In this document: positions 16,814-26,054 of the stretch, one piece after another
Position numbering within the stretch: the first letter of the stretch is position 1
Layout of the letters: each line of letters opens with the position of its first letter
From: an uncultured Winogradskyella sp.
GTDB lineage: Bacteria > Bacteroidota > Bacteroidia > Flavobacteriales > Flavobacteriaceae
Direction of reading: 5' to 3'
NCBI RefSeq assembly: GCF_947501905.1
Contig: NZ_CANMXL010000006.1
Coordinates: 45,636-109,635, forward strand
Length of the DNA stretch: 64,000 nt
The notes under the pieces: model-generated
Database searches by the model: none
The model's input: the letters and a program-made list of their open reading frames with translations, nothing else
What the model was told of the DNA's origin: nothing
Translations under genes and position numbers: made by a program

Positions 16814-18556
16814 TTACTGCTTAAAAACTTTGATAACCTTTATATCTTCTTCGGATATTATTTTTACAAAATAATATCCTGATGCTAATTTAGAAAAATC
16901 GATACGATAGTCTCCAATGTCTGGTAATACATTAAATTGCTGTTGCACTAAGCTATTATAAACTAAGATTTGTTTTATTCTTTGCTGTGACTCTAGTTTT
17001 AAAGTATTAACAACTGGATTGGGATAATAAATAAATGCATTTTGTGTGTCAAAATCTGCTGAAGATAATGCTGTTCCTTCTACAACAGTTAACTTTTGGT
17101 TTACACTTACATTATACAAAATATCTGTTAAACCACTAAGCCATTTTACTTTTACATAATCCACTGAGGTAGCATTACCTACTCCAAAGCTTTCTATAAA
17201 AGAATTTTGAGCCATATAACTTTCTCCACCTAATACTACTCTATATTGTTTATTACCGGCTACAGAAATCTCGATAACTGAACCAATGCCATCTCTATTA
17301 CTTGTTGTACCTTCTAAATCTATAGAAAGATAATTATTAGTATTAATTGATGATGTATTAGTCCATAATGAAGGTGTTTCATTAGCATCATTATTGACAA
17401 CTATATCTTGCTTCCCATCATTATCATAATCGCCTATTGCACAGGCGTAACTCTTATAATCGTTGTTTACAAAACCAACACCAGTAGGGTTTGAAAACTG
17501 TTCATTACCTTCATTTTTATAAAACGCATAAGAAGGAAGATTATCTACCTGAGTATATTGGCAGCTTACATACAAGTCCAAATCACCATCATTATCAGCA
17601 TCAAGAAAACTAGAACCCCAAGAAAAACTATCTAAACTTGTTCCCGAAACAACTGATATGTCCGAAAAAGTTTCATTTCCGTTGTTTTTTAATAAAATAC
17701 TCCCCAGTGTAGGCGTGCTTATACTGTTTGGTGTGTTTGTAATAAAAATATCAAAAAAGCCATCAGAATTAAAATCATCTACAGTTACAGACATAGCATC
17801 AACTACAATATCTGTTCCTGATGATTGACTTACATCAGAAAATGTTCCGTCACCATTATTTTTATATAAGTAATTAGGTTTAAACTTATCATTAGCGACA
17901 TATAAATCTTGATAACCATCATTATTAAAATCGAAAAAAGCAGAACAAAATGTTAGTGCCGAAGAATTTGTTAGCCCAACGCTATCTGTAACGTCAGAAA
18001 AAGTTCCATCACAATTATTTTTAAATAGATAATTGGTTATTGTCGTGTCACCTATTCTATTAGAAAGGTACACATCTAGACAGCCATCATTATCTATATC
18101 TCCCCATGACGCACCATAAGTGTGCACATTATCTAAAGGAAACCCTGCTACTATCGTTACATCAACTAATGTGCTATTTTGATTTTCAAAAAGTCTATTG
18201 CCATCAGTATCGCTTGTAAGAAATAAATCTTTATCACCATCATTGTCAAAATCTATCCAAGTAACACTTCGGGTTTTATAACTATAATCTCCTAAAATTG
18301 GAAGCAAATTCTCTTCAACAAAAAAGGTACCATCTAAATTCTTATAGAATCTTACGGGTAAGTTGTCTCCAGAGGCCAAAGTAATATCATCATAACCATC
18401 ACCATTATAATCAACAAAGCTTACCCCAGAACCTCCAAAAATTGATGTACCTGTATTAGCTGTAAGTCCCAATACATTTCCATTATTCTGAAAATTAATC
18501 TGAGCTATAATAGAAAAACTCGATATATAGCATAATAATGCAACTATCTTTTTCAT
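16814..18556 (-). CDS. T9SS-secreted FG-GAP/VCBS repeat protein with ASPIC-UnbV domain, paralog 2
   Basis: A 580-residue close paralog of the downstream gene, alike along the signal peptide, propeller repeats (DYNGDGYDD, DFDNDGDKD) and ASPIC/UnbV domain (about 407-495, SYMAQNSFIESFGVG). Its sorting domain starts with the same YYPNP motif near 509 but is otherwise different (KLESQQRIKQILVYNS, ending VIKVFKQ), and no GC-rich hairpin follows it. Sec/T9SS export to the cell surface or medium is expected. Paralog 1 starts 31 nt downstream. Function beyond a calcium-binding propeller scaffold is unknown. Confidence 0.92.
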   Translation of the reverse strand: MKKIVALLCYISSFSIIAQINFQNNGNVLGLTANTGTSIFGGSGVSFVDYNGDGYDDITLASGDNLPVRFYKNLDGTFFVEENLLPILGDYSYKTRSVTWIDFDNDGDKDLFLTSDTDGNRLFENQNSTLVDVTIVAGFPLDNVHTYGASWGDIDNDGCLDVYLSNRIGDTTITNYLFKNNCDGTFSDVTDSVGLTNSSALTFCSAFFDFNNDGYQDLYVANDKFKPNYLYKNNGDGTFSDVSQSSGTDIVVDAMSVTVDDFNSDGFFDIFITNTPNSISTPTLGSILLKNNGNETFSDISVVSGTSLDSFSWGSSFLDADNDGDLDLYVSCQYTQVDNLPSYAFYKNEGNEQFSNPTGVGFVNNDYKSYACAIGDYDNDGKQDIVVNNDANETPSLWTNTSSINTNNYLSIDLEGTTSNRDGIGSVIEISVAGNKQYRVVLGGESYMAQNSFIESFGVGNATSVDYVKVKWLSGLTDILYNVSVNQKLTVVEGTALSSADFDTQNAFIYYPNPVVNTLKLESQQRIKQILVYNSLVQQQFNVLPDIGDYRIDFSKLASGYYFVKIISEEDIKVIKVFKQ

Positions 18557-18590
18557 TGAGAATAGTATACAAAGTATTTATAAAATTGAA

Positions 18591-18616
18591 AAAAGCCACC
18601 TTTTCAGGTGGCTTTT
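18591..18616 (-). terminator. Intrinsic terminator of the fibronectin-like T9SS gene
   Basis: AAAAGCCACCT and AGGTGGCTTTT form the same 11-bp stem as the 14993-15019 terminator, here with loop TTTC. It lies just after the stop of the minus-strand gene at 18635. Confidence 0.9.
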
Positions 18617-18634
18617 GTTTTAATAAATTATAGT

Positions 18635-21448
18635 TTATTGCTTTATAACTCGTATTGTTTTTGTAGCACCTTGGATAGATACTTTTACAAAATACGCACC
18701 AGATAATAAACTAGACATATCTACTTCTGTATCAACAGAATTTGGAGACAATCTTATAACTTCTTGACCTAGCATATTATACATTGCAATGCTTTCAACA
18801 TTTTGTTTTGCATTGATTGTTAATGTATTTTTAACTGGGTTAGGATAGTAAGTAAATGCTCTTTCAATATCAAACGAATCATTTGACAATGCAGAACCAG
18901 AAATAGAGAAGTTAAAAGCTCCAGGAGCTCTTCGCGTAGTACTACCATCATCACCAATTCTAATATAATAAGTAGTTCCTGTTGTTGCACTTGTTAAATT
19001 AGTGTTACAAGCAAGAGAAGTCGTAGTTGCACAATCGGCGTAGAAACCATATTCAAACCCTGCATCGATAGTCATCATAACGTCTCCATCTTGCGCTGCG
19101 GTAAACGAATACCATACATCATTACCAGACACACAACCATCTGTTAAGCCAGAATCTGTTGCTCCAACATTAGTTCCAGGTATTGTCATGCCAAAACTAC
19201 CAGAGTCTATTGCCTCTGCGCCAGCACAATCATCATTTGGTAGAGTTGCACAATCAAGAGTTAAACTTATTGTTCCTGTAGTTGTATTACCATCTAAGTA
19301 ATGTGCGATGTATACATAATATGTTTCGCCATTTGTAGTCGCAAATGTATGAGTTTCAGCTCCTGTACTTTGATCATCACATATTATGTTAGTTAATGTA
19401 CCACAGTCTCCGCTAGCAATAGCCATTCTGTGGTCAAAAGAAGCCGTAGACGTTAAAGTTACATCTAAACCAGTACCAGTAAATGTGTACCATAAACCAT
19501 TAACTCCCATGGCACATCCACTATCCTCAGAAGTACCCATTGAAGTAGATGAATTCCCATTAAGAGTCTCTCCACAAGTAATCGTATCTGCAGTAGCACA
19601 AGTAGTATTTGTCGAAGGCGGTGGTGGAGTACCTAAGCAAAAGGTAACATCTCCAAAATCATCATTATTAAAATCATACATTCTTAAATAGTAAATTGAA
19701 CCTCCTGTTAATCCTGTGAAAGTATCAGCTGCTGATGTTGTGCAATCAACTTCTACGAGTGTCATACAATCTCCAGAATATAATTCAACTTGAGTGGTAG
19801 AGAAATCGGATGCACTTCTTGTGTAGTTCAATTCCGTTTCTCCCATTGGCATCATAAACGCATACCATATGTCTCCTCCTGCATAAGTAGCAGTAGCACA
19901 TGTTGCTTGTGCTACACCAGAATCAGTGGCAGACACATTAGTACCAGTAACATCAGTCCCACATGTTCCAGACCCAACTGATACCATAGTTGCCCCAGAA
20001 CATAAATCATTAGCTGGTGGTGGAGGTGCATCTTCAGTTGTAAAACTCCACTCAGGGCAACCAGTAGCAGGAGATCCCATATTTGATGGTACAATGGTCC
20101 AGAAATATTCTGTAGCAAAATCAATTCCTGTAACATCAATAGTTGTATTAGCAGCGAATGTTCCTAAATTATTCAATGCGCCAGAAGTAGTACCAAATAA
20201 TAAATCGTAATTATCCGCTGTTTCTCCAGTAGTAGAAAATTCCCAAGCTAAAGTGACTCTATTATCTGTATCAAATACATCTACATTAGTAGCATCATCT
20301 GCTGGAGTAGGGTTCATAGCACATTCTGGTGCAGGTGGCAAAGTAAATTCTTCCAAACAAAATGCTACTGTTGATGTAGATCCTGAAAAATCGTAAATTT
20401 GAATTATTAAATCTTGACCTATTGTCCATCCGCTTAAAACTTCACCAGCTCCACTCGTAGCTGTAGACGTAAATGTTTGAGCACAATCTATTTCTGTTCC
20501 AGACGTATCTCTAATAACTATACCTGGATTACCAGGAGCAGTATCTAAGAAAAGTAAACCATCAGTTGTGGCAGTCCAAGTGAACCATTGGTCTAAACCA
20601 GTATCTGCCCCATTACAAGAGCCATCTACACCACTATCTGTAGTACCATCTATATCAAAAGGCAAAGTAAACTGTGCTGTTGCGCAACCTGTTCCTTGTG
20701 GATTAGGAACTATAGGTATGGCTGTTGCTTGTGTATCATTAACGACTGGCTGAAAGGTAGTAAACGTCTCTTCTGTACAACCAGTTGCTGGCCCTTGAGA
20801 ATTAAATGGAATAATATTTACATAATACGTAGTTCCCTCCATTAAAGCTCCAATATTAGTAGTAAGCACATTTCCTAGTGTTGCTTGATATACATCATTC
20901 AATCCAGAACCTGTACCTACTGTTACACTGTAACCATCAACACCTCCAGATGCAGGTGACCAAGAAATATCACCTGTAGTAGGTAAATTAGCAGTCTGTG
21001 TCAACATAGCATCACAATTTGGAGCTGAACTAGGAGTAAATGTAGACACTACATCTATTGTTATAGTAATAGCATCAGAAAATCCATCATTCTCAGCTGA
21101 TGTAATTGTAAGAGAAGTAAATCCAGTAATATCTACTCCATTTAACTCACCAGAACACCCAGAGATAGTAACGCCATCACTTGGCCCTCCTGTTATTAAA
21201 AGTGTAAAATCATACCAGTTGGATGTCCCATTAGTATCACAATTTGTATTTGTAAGGTTTCCAGCAGAATTGTTAAGTGTTAAAGCTGTAGGAGTTTCTG
21301 GGTCGGCACAATTAATTTCAGCGGCAGTAATTGTTAAAACTGTTGGGTCATCATCAAACCCAGAAGCAGAAAAAGTTTGATTACATGTCGATTGAGCGAC
21401 AGAAAAAAAACTTGCAAATAAAAATAATAGTAAAGTAATTTTTTTCAT
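18635..21448 (-). CDS. Large T9SS-secreted protein with fibronectin-III-like and PPC-like domains
   Basis: About 937 residues. After a signal peptide (MKKITLLL..., cleaved near AQS), two fibronectin type III-like units (about 145-235 and 380-475) alternate with several beta-sandwich units of the pre-peptidase C-terminal type. Their hallmarks are ND-C-A starts, the phrase GTNVSATDSG and aromatic WYSFTA or WYTFTG strands. A type A sorting domain starts with YYPNP at about 865 and ends KTIRVIKQ. I prefer the ATG at 21448; an in-frame ATG at 21454 adds two residues. It has no catalytic motif and looks like a surface adhesin or scaffold. Its last 70 residues and terminator closely match those of the 15040-16782 gene. 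Confidence 0.88.
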   Translation of the reverse strand: MKKITLLLFLFASFFSVAQSTCNQTFSASGFDDDPTVLTITAAEINCADPETPTALTLNNSAGNLTNTNCDTNGTSNWYDFTLLITGGPSDGVTISGCSGELNGVDITGFTSLTITSAENDGFSDAITITIDVVSTFTPSSAPNCDAMLTQTANLPTTGDISWSPASGGVDGYSVTVGTGSGLNDVYQATLGNVLTTNIGALMEGTTYYVNIIPFNSQGPATGCTEETFTTFQPVVNDTQATAIPIVPNPQGTGCATAQFTLPFDIDGTTDSGVDGSCNGADTGLDQWFTWTATTDGLLFLDTAPGNPGIVIRDTSGTEIDCAQTFTSTATSGAGEVLSGWTIGQDLIIQIYDFSGSTSTVAFCLEEFTLPPAPECAMNPTPADDATNVDVFDTDNRVTLAWEFSTTGETADNYDLLFGTTSGALNNLGTFAANTTIDVTGIDFATEYFWTIVPSNMGSPATGCPEWSFTTEDAPPPPANDLCSGATMVSVGSGTCGTDVTGTNVSATDSGVAQATCATATYAGGDIWYAFMMPMGETELNYTRSASDFSTTQVELYSGDCMTLVEVDCTTSAADTFTGLTGGSIYYLRMYDFNNDDFGDVTFCLGTPPPPSTNTTCATADTITCGETLNGNSSTSMGTSEDSGCAMGVNGLWYTFTGTGLDVTLTSTASFDHRMAIASGDCGTLTNIICDDQSTGAETHTFATTNGETYYVYIAHYLDGNTTTGTISLTLDCATLPNDDCAGAEAIDSGSFGMTIPGTNVGATDSGLTDGCVSGNDVWYSFTAAQDGDVMMTIDAGFEYGFYADCATTTSLACNTNLTSATTGTTYYIRIGDDGSTTRRAPGAFNFSISGSALSNDSFDIERAFTYYPNPVKNTLTINAKQNVESIAMYNMLGQEVIRLSPNSVDTEVDMSSLLSGAYFVKVSIQGATKTIRVIKQ

Positions 21449-21618
21449 AAACATAAATTAAAGTTAGTAGTGAATCTAAAAATATGTTAATTACTACTTA
21501 ATTACTGGTTAACCAGATTATTATTCGACAAATAACAATTTTTCACGATAAGAGGTGTTTGAAAAAAAGAACTACAAAATATATTTTAAAAATAATTAAG
21601 AATAATCTAATAATAGTG

Positions 21619-23355
21619 CTAAAATATTGCGATTTTCTTAATAACTATATTATTACCTTTAAAATGTATTTTAAGTAGATATATTCCTTTTGAAAAAGAA
21701 TTTATATCTGCTTTCAAGTTATTGGAATTTACCTCATAACTATTTATTTTTTGACCTGCAATATTTATGATATCTATCTGTTCCATCAGAGTATTAGAAG
21801 CTATATTAACTGTTTTGGATATTTGGTTTATATACGCAGTTAATTCTATATCATTGTTTGGGTTTGCTAATGAAAGAGTATTACCCTCAGTTATTTTCAA
21901 AGTATTATTAACATTAACATTATATATAATATCTTCTATACCACTTAACCATTTTACTTTTACATAATCAACAGTAGTAGCATTACCAACACCAAAGAAT
22001 TCTTGAAGAGAATTTTGGGATAAATAACTTTCACCATTTGTAACATATCGATATTGTTTTTTATTTGCAACAGAAATTTCAATAACAGACCCTAAACCGT
22101 CTCTATTACTTACTACACCTAACAAATTAACTATCAAATAATTATTAACAGATGATGAGTTGTTCATCCACAAATTAGGAACTGTATTTAGATTATTAAT
22201 TACAGCTATGTCAACTTTACCGTCATTGTTGACATCTCCTGTTGCAGAACCATAACTTCTGTATTCATTATTTTGAAAACCAAAACTACCAAGCTGACTA
22301 TATGTTCCATCTGATTTATTATCGTAAAATCCATATGTGGGAAAATTATCATCTTGGGTATATTGACAGCTAACATATAAATCTAAATCTGTATCATTAT
22401 CAGCATCTAAAAAATTTGCACCCCACGACCAACTGTCTAACTGTGTACCAGAACCAATAGAAACATCGGTAAACTGAACTCCATTATCATTTTTTAAAAG
22501 AATACTACCGCTAGTTTCTGTGCCTAAATCATTAGGTGTATTTGTAATATATATATCAAAATATCCATCATTATTGTAGTCATCTACGGTAACAGACATA
22601 GCATCTACAACTATATTAGAATTTGTAATTTCACTTACATCTGTGTAAGTACCATCTCCATCATTTATATACAAAAAATTAGGGTAAATTTTATCATTTG
22701 AAACATATAAATCTTGCCAACCATCATTATTAAAATCAAAAAAAGAAGCACAAAAGGTTAAGGCTGGATCATTATTTAGACCAGATTGCTCTGTAAAGTT
22801 TGTAAAAGTACCATCACAATTATTTTTGAAAAAATAATTTGTAATTACTGAGTCAACAGACCTATTGGATAAATACAGATCCAAGCAACCATCATTATTT
22901 ACATCTCCCCATGATATTCCATATGTAAAAACATTATCCTCAAAAAGACCAGAAGCAATTGTAACATTAGTAAAACTACCATCGTCATTATTCCTGTAAA
23001 GTCTATTGCCATTAGTATCACTAGTTATAAATATATCTTTATCTCCATCATTATCATAATCAACCCATGAAACCGCCCTAACTTGATATGTGATTTGTGG
23101 AGTAATCAGGCTTTCCTCCACAAAAAAACCTCCTATATTCTTATAAAACCTTAAAGGAACACCATTACCAGAAGGAAGCGTAATATCATCCCATCCATCA
23201 TTATTATAATCAACAAAAGTAATTCCATTACCATTCCCAATAGTTCCGGTATGTAATGTCATTCCTCTAATAGCTGCTTCATCTTCAAACAAGATTTGTC
23301 CATTAAGCAATAGACAGGAAAATACAGTAATTAGCGTAAGTGTAGATTTATACAT
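21619..23355 (-). CDS. T9SS-type FG-GAP/VCBS repeat protein with ASPIC-UnbV domain, paralog 3
   Basis: A 578-residue third paralog: signal peptide (about 1-19), FG-GAP/VCBS repeats (DYNNDGWDD, DYDNDGDKD) and an ASPIC/UnbV domain (about 405-495, SYLSQNSLQEFFGVG, VKVKWLSG). The C-terminal 80 residues keep the general pattern of a sorting domain (IDIINIAGQKI, FSKGIYLLKIHFKG) but have lost the YPNP opening found in its two relatives. It should use the Sec and probably the type IX pathway. A 164-nt intergenic gap separates it from the next gene, so it may be transcribed separately. Ligand unknown. Confidence 0.9.
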   Translation of the reverse strand: MYKSTLTLITVFSCLLLNGQILFEDEAAIRGMTLHTGTIGNGNGITFVDYNNDGWDDITLPSGNGVPLRFYKNIGGFFVEESLITPQITYQVRAVSWVDYDNDGDKDIFITSDTNGNRLYRNNDDGSFTNVTIASGLFEDNVFTYGISWGDVNNDGCLDLYLSNRSVDSVITNYFFKNNCDGTFTNFTEQSGLNNDPALTFCASFFDFNNDGWQDLYVSNDKIYPNFLYINDGDGTYTDVSEITNSNIVVDAMSVTVDDYNNDGYFDIYITNTPNDLGTETSGSILLKNDNGVQFTDVSIGSGTQLDSWSWGANFLDADNDTDLDLYVSCQYTQDDNFPTYGFYDNKSDGTYSQLGSFGFQNNEYRSYGSATGDVNNDGKVDIAVINNLNTVPNLWMNNSSSVNNYLIVNLLGVVSNRDGLGSVIEISVANKKQYRYVTNGESYLSQNSLQEFFGVGNATTVDYVKVKWLSGIEDIIYNVNVNNTLKITEGNTLSLANPNNDIELTAYINQISKTVNIASNTLMEQIDIINIAGQKINSYEVNSNNLKADINSFSKGIYLLKIHFKGNNIVIKKIAIF

Positions 23356-23413
23356 TAAAAATAGAAATATATTTTCTTGTGCAATAAATATATATAATTA
23401 TATAAACACAAAA

Positions 23414-23438
23414 AAGCCATTGCTATAAACAATGGCTT
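23414..23438 (-). terminator. Intrinsic terminator of fabI
   Basis: AAGCCATTG / CAATGGCTT form a 9-bp stem with a 7-nt loop, followed on the minus strand by a T-tract. It lies 22 nt after the fabI stop. Confidence 0.85.
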
Positions 23439-23460
23439 ATTAACGTTAAAGAGTAATACT

Positions 23461-24279
23461 CTATTCTTTTTCTACAAAAGCATCCATAACAGCATCACTA
23501 ACACCCATGTTGCTAAATCCACCATCATTATATAAGTTTTGTAATGTCACACGCTTAGTTAAATCACTAAATAGTGTTACTGTATAATTAGCACAATCTA
23601 AAGCTGTAGCGTTACCAAGAGGAGACATTTTTTCTGCGTAAGAAATAAATCCATCAAATCCTTTTACACCTTGACCTGCTGTTGTTGGTGTAGGTGATTG
23701 CGAAATGGTATTCACTCTAACTTTTTTATCACGTCCAAAAAAGTATCCAAAACTACGTGCTATACTTTCTAAATAGGCTTTGTTATCTGCCATGTCATTA
23801 TAATCTGGGAATACACGTTGTGCAGCCATATAGGTTAAAGCTACTATACTTCCCCACTCGTTCATGGCATCTGCTTTGTAAAGTGATGACATTACTTTAT
23901 GAAAAGACATTGCAGAAACATCAGTGCCTTTTTGAGTCCAATCATATTTCTGGTCTGTATACGCTCTTCCCTTTCTTACATTAACTGACATACCAATAGA
24001 ATGCAATACGAAATCGATTTTACCACCGAGGATTTCCATAGATTTTTCGACAAGGTTTTGTAAATCTTCTTCTGATGTTGCATCTGCAGGAATAATTTGC
24101 GAACCTGTTTTCTCTGCCAAGTCATTAATCTGTCCCATACGCATCGCTATAGGTGCATTAGTTAAAACAAACTCTCCGCCTTCTTCATGAACACGTTCTG
24201 CAGTTTTCCATGCTATAGAATTAGGGTCTAAAGCTCCAAAAATGATTCCTTTTTTTCCTTTTAATAAATTATAAGACAT
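23461..24279 (-). CDS. fabI: Enoyl-[acyl-carrier-protein] reductase (NADH)
   Basis: A 272-residue FabI, which performs the last reduction of each fatty-acid elongation cycle. It is a short-chain dehydrogenase fold with the divergent FabI nucleotide site (GKKGIIFGALDPNSIAW) and a catalytic Tyr and Lys spaced as YNDMADNK. The conserved substrate region SPTPTTAGQGVKGF also fits FabI. It is the last gene of the block that starts with bamD. It also has its own promoter-like TATATTTG about 40 nt upstream and a terminator just after the stop, so independent expression is likely. Confidence 0.97.
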   Translation of the reverse strand: MSYNLLKGKKGIIFGALDPNSIAWKTAERVHEEGGEFVLTNAPIAMRMGQINDLAEKTGSQIIPADATSEEDLQNLVEKSMEILGGKIDFVLHSIGMSVNVRKGRAYTDQKYDWTQKGTDVSAMSFHKVMSSLYKADAMNEWGSIVALTYMAAQRVFPDYNDMADNKAYLESIARSFGYFFGRDKKVRVNTISQSPTPTTAGQGVKGFDGFISYAEKMSPLGNATALDCANYTVTLFSDLTKRVTLQNLYNDGGFSNMGVSDAVMDAFVEKE

Positions 24280-24319
24280 AATTGTTTATGTTAGTTTATT
24301 TGTGGTCTAAATAATAGTT

Positions 24320-24327
24320 CAAATATA
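24320..24327 (-). promoter_or_regulatory. Candidate -7 element of fabI
   Basis: The minus strand reads TATATTTG, an exact match, 40 nt before the fabI ATG and partly within the 51-nt gap after recN. Confidence 0.45.
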
Positions 24328-24330
24328 GTA

Positions 24331-25983
24331 TTAATTCAATAATTGTTTTGCATGTGCAATAGCAGATTCTGTAATGTTTGCACCACTCAACATTTGCGCT
24401 AATTCTACCACACGGTCATCTTGTGTTAGGCGCTTCATATCTGTATGCGTAACATCATTTTTTTCTGTTTTATAAACCTTGTAATGCCAGTTACCTTTTG
24501 AGGCTACTTGAGGTAAATGCGTAATAGAAAATACTTGCATATTTTTACTCATGCTCTTCATTATATCTCCCATTTTATTAGATATTTCCCCAGAAACACC
24601 AGTATCAATTTCATCGAACATAATGGTTGGGAGTTTTACATAATTTGCCAATATAGACTTAATGGCTAACATGATACGAGATAATTCTCCACCTGATGCC
24701 GATTTTTTTAATTCGGTAAACTGACCTCCTTTGTTTGCCATAAACAAAAACTGCAACTCATCCTTGCCATTTGCCAAAAATTTATCTGTCTCCGTAAATT
24801 CAATATTAAATTTGGCATTAGGCATGCCTAATTGTGACAAAATATTTTCAAGATTTGATTTAAATTCTGGAACTACAGCTACTCGATTCTTATAAATTTT
24901 GGATGCTATACTATTGATTTGTTTTTCAGAAGCTTCAATCTCTGATTTTTTATCTAAAATATCAGTATCTAAATTTTCGGATTTGTCGACTTTAGCTTCT
25001 AGTTCTTCTTTTAGTTTTATTAATTCAGAAACGTCAAATACCGAATGCTTTTGTATGAGGTTATTTATAGTTTGTAATTTGTCACTTACCAACTGTAGCT
25101 CTTTAGGGTCTGTTGATAAGTGACCTTGTAGATTATCTAGTTCTGATACAATATCGTCTAACTCGATAGCTACACTCTCTATACGCTCCTCAATAGAATT
25201 ATATTGTTTTCCGAAGCTTGAAATATTAATAAGTTGACGTTTTACTTCATTTATTCGGTCTATAATACCAACCTCATCTGACTCTAAAAGAGATTTTGAA
25301 TAACCTATAGTTTCTTGTATAGTTTCAACATTACTTAGCTGTTCGTAGGTAGATTCTAACTCTTTAAGTTCTATGCCTTCAAGTTGTGCTTCAATTAATT
25401 CATTTAATAAAAACACATTATAATCGTACTCTTTCTTTGATACACTTAGAGACTTTTCTAAATCAAGTAATTGCTGTTTTAATGCTTTATACTTTTTTAA
25501 CTGATTCGCATATTCCTTCAATAAATCTGCATTGTTAGCTAAAGCATCTATAACCTTAAACTGAAACGAGTCATTAGTTAACTGAAGCGTTTGATGCTGT
25601 GAATGAATATCTAAGATGTAACCACTTAAATTTGTTAAGCTATCTAAATTAACTGGGGTATCATTGACAAATGCTCTAGATTTTCCTGAGGGTAATATTT
25701 CTCTTCTAATGATAGTTTGCGGGTCGTAATCTAAATCTTCTTGATTAAAAACTGTTTCCAAATCATAATTAGCAATATCAAAAACGGCTTCTATAATGCA
25801 TTTGTTAGAACTATCTTTAATTTGACTTAAGTCAGCTCTTTTTCCTAGTACAAGCGATAATCCACCTAATAAAATTGATTTACCTGCACCAGTTTCACCA
25901 GTGATAATAGAAAACCCATTATTGAAAGAGATTTCTAACTCATCGATTAAAGCATAATTTTTAATACGTAATGTCGTTAACAC
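24331..25983 (-). CDS. recN: DNA repair protein RecN
   Basis: A 550-residue SMC-like ATPase that acts early in double-strand break repair by recombination. The N-terminal P-loop is GETGAGKS (about 33-40). A long central alpha-helical coiled-coil region (about 160-360) is followed by the ABC signature SGGELSRIMLA and Walker B IMFDEIDTGVSG. The start is GTG at 25983: the N-terminus LTTLRIKNYALIDELE then matches the family and no ATG is available nearby. It lies within the bamD-to-fabI block, 71 nt after the DUF4835 gene. Confidence 0.97.
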   Translation of the reverse strand: MLTTLRIKNYALIDELEISFNNGFSIITGETGAGKSILLGGLSLVLGKRADLSQIKDSSNKCIIEAVFDIANYDLETVFNQEDLDYDPQTIIRREILPSGKSRAFVNDTPVNLDSLTNLSGYILDIHSQHQTLQLTNDSFQFKVIDALANNADLLKEYANQLKKYKALKQQLLDLEKSLSVSKKEYDYNVFLLNELIEAQLEGIELKELESTYEQLSNVETIQETIGYSKSLLESDEVGIIDRINEVKRQLINISSFGKQYNSIEERIESVAIELDDIVSELDNLQGHLSTDPKELQLVSDKLQTINNLIQKHSVFDVSELIKLKEELEAKVDKSENLDTDILDKKSEIEASEKQINSIASKIYKNRVAVVPEFKSNLENILSQLGMPNAKFNIEFTETDKFLANGKDELQFLFMANKGGQFTELKKSASGGELSRIMLAIKSILANYVKLPTIMFDEIDTGVSGEISNKMGDIMKSMSKNMQVFSITHLPQVASKGNWHYKVYKTEKNDVTHTDMKRLTQDDRVVELAQMLSGANITESAIAHAKQLLN

Positions 25984-26054
25984 AAATGCAAGAATTGATT
26001 ATATACAAAGCTACACTTTGTATACTATATATAAAATTAAGGATATAGAATAAT

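Noticed and set aside
14993..18616. The two GCCACCT hairpins as inverted repeats of a mobile element
   Set aside because: Each lies just after a stop codon with a proper U-tract, and no transposase is between them; they are terminators, probably duplicated with the sorting domain.
19386..20753. Several plus-strand ORFs of 60-100 codons inside the fibronectin-like gene
   Set aside because: They are shadows of a long minus-strand gene whose repeated Gly/Thr/Ser codons leave the opposite frames open; no family features.
15040..23355. CRISPR-like or tandem DNA repeats in the secreted-protein cluster
   Set aside because: The repetition is at protein level (calcium-loop repeats), with irregular spacing and no conserved spacer/repeat structure.
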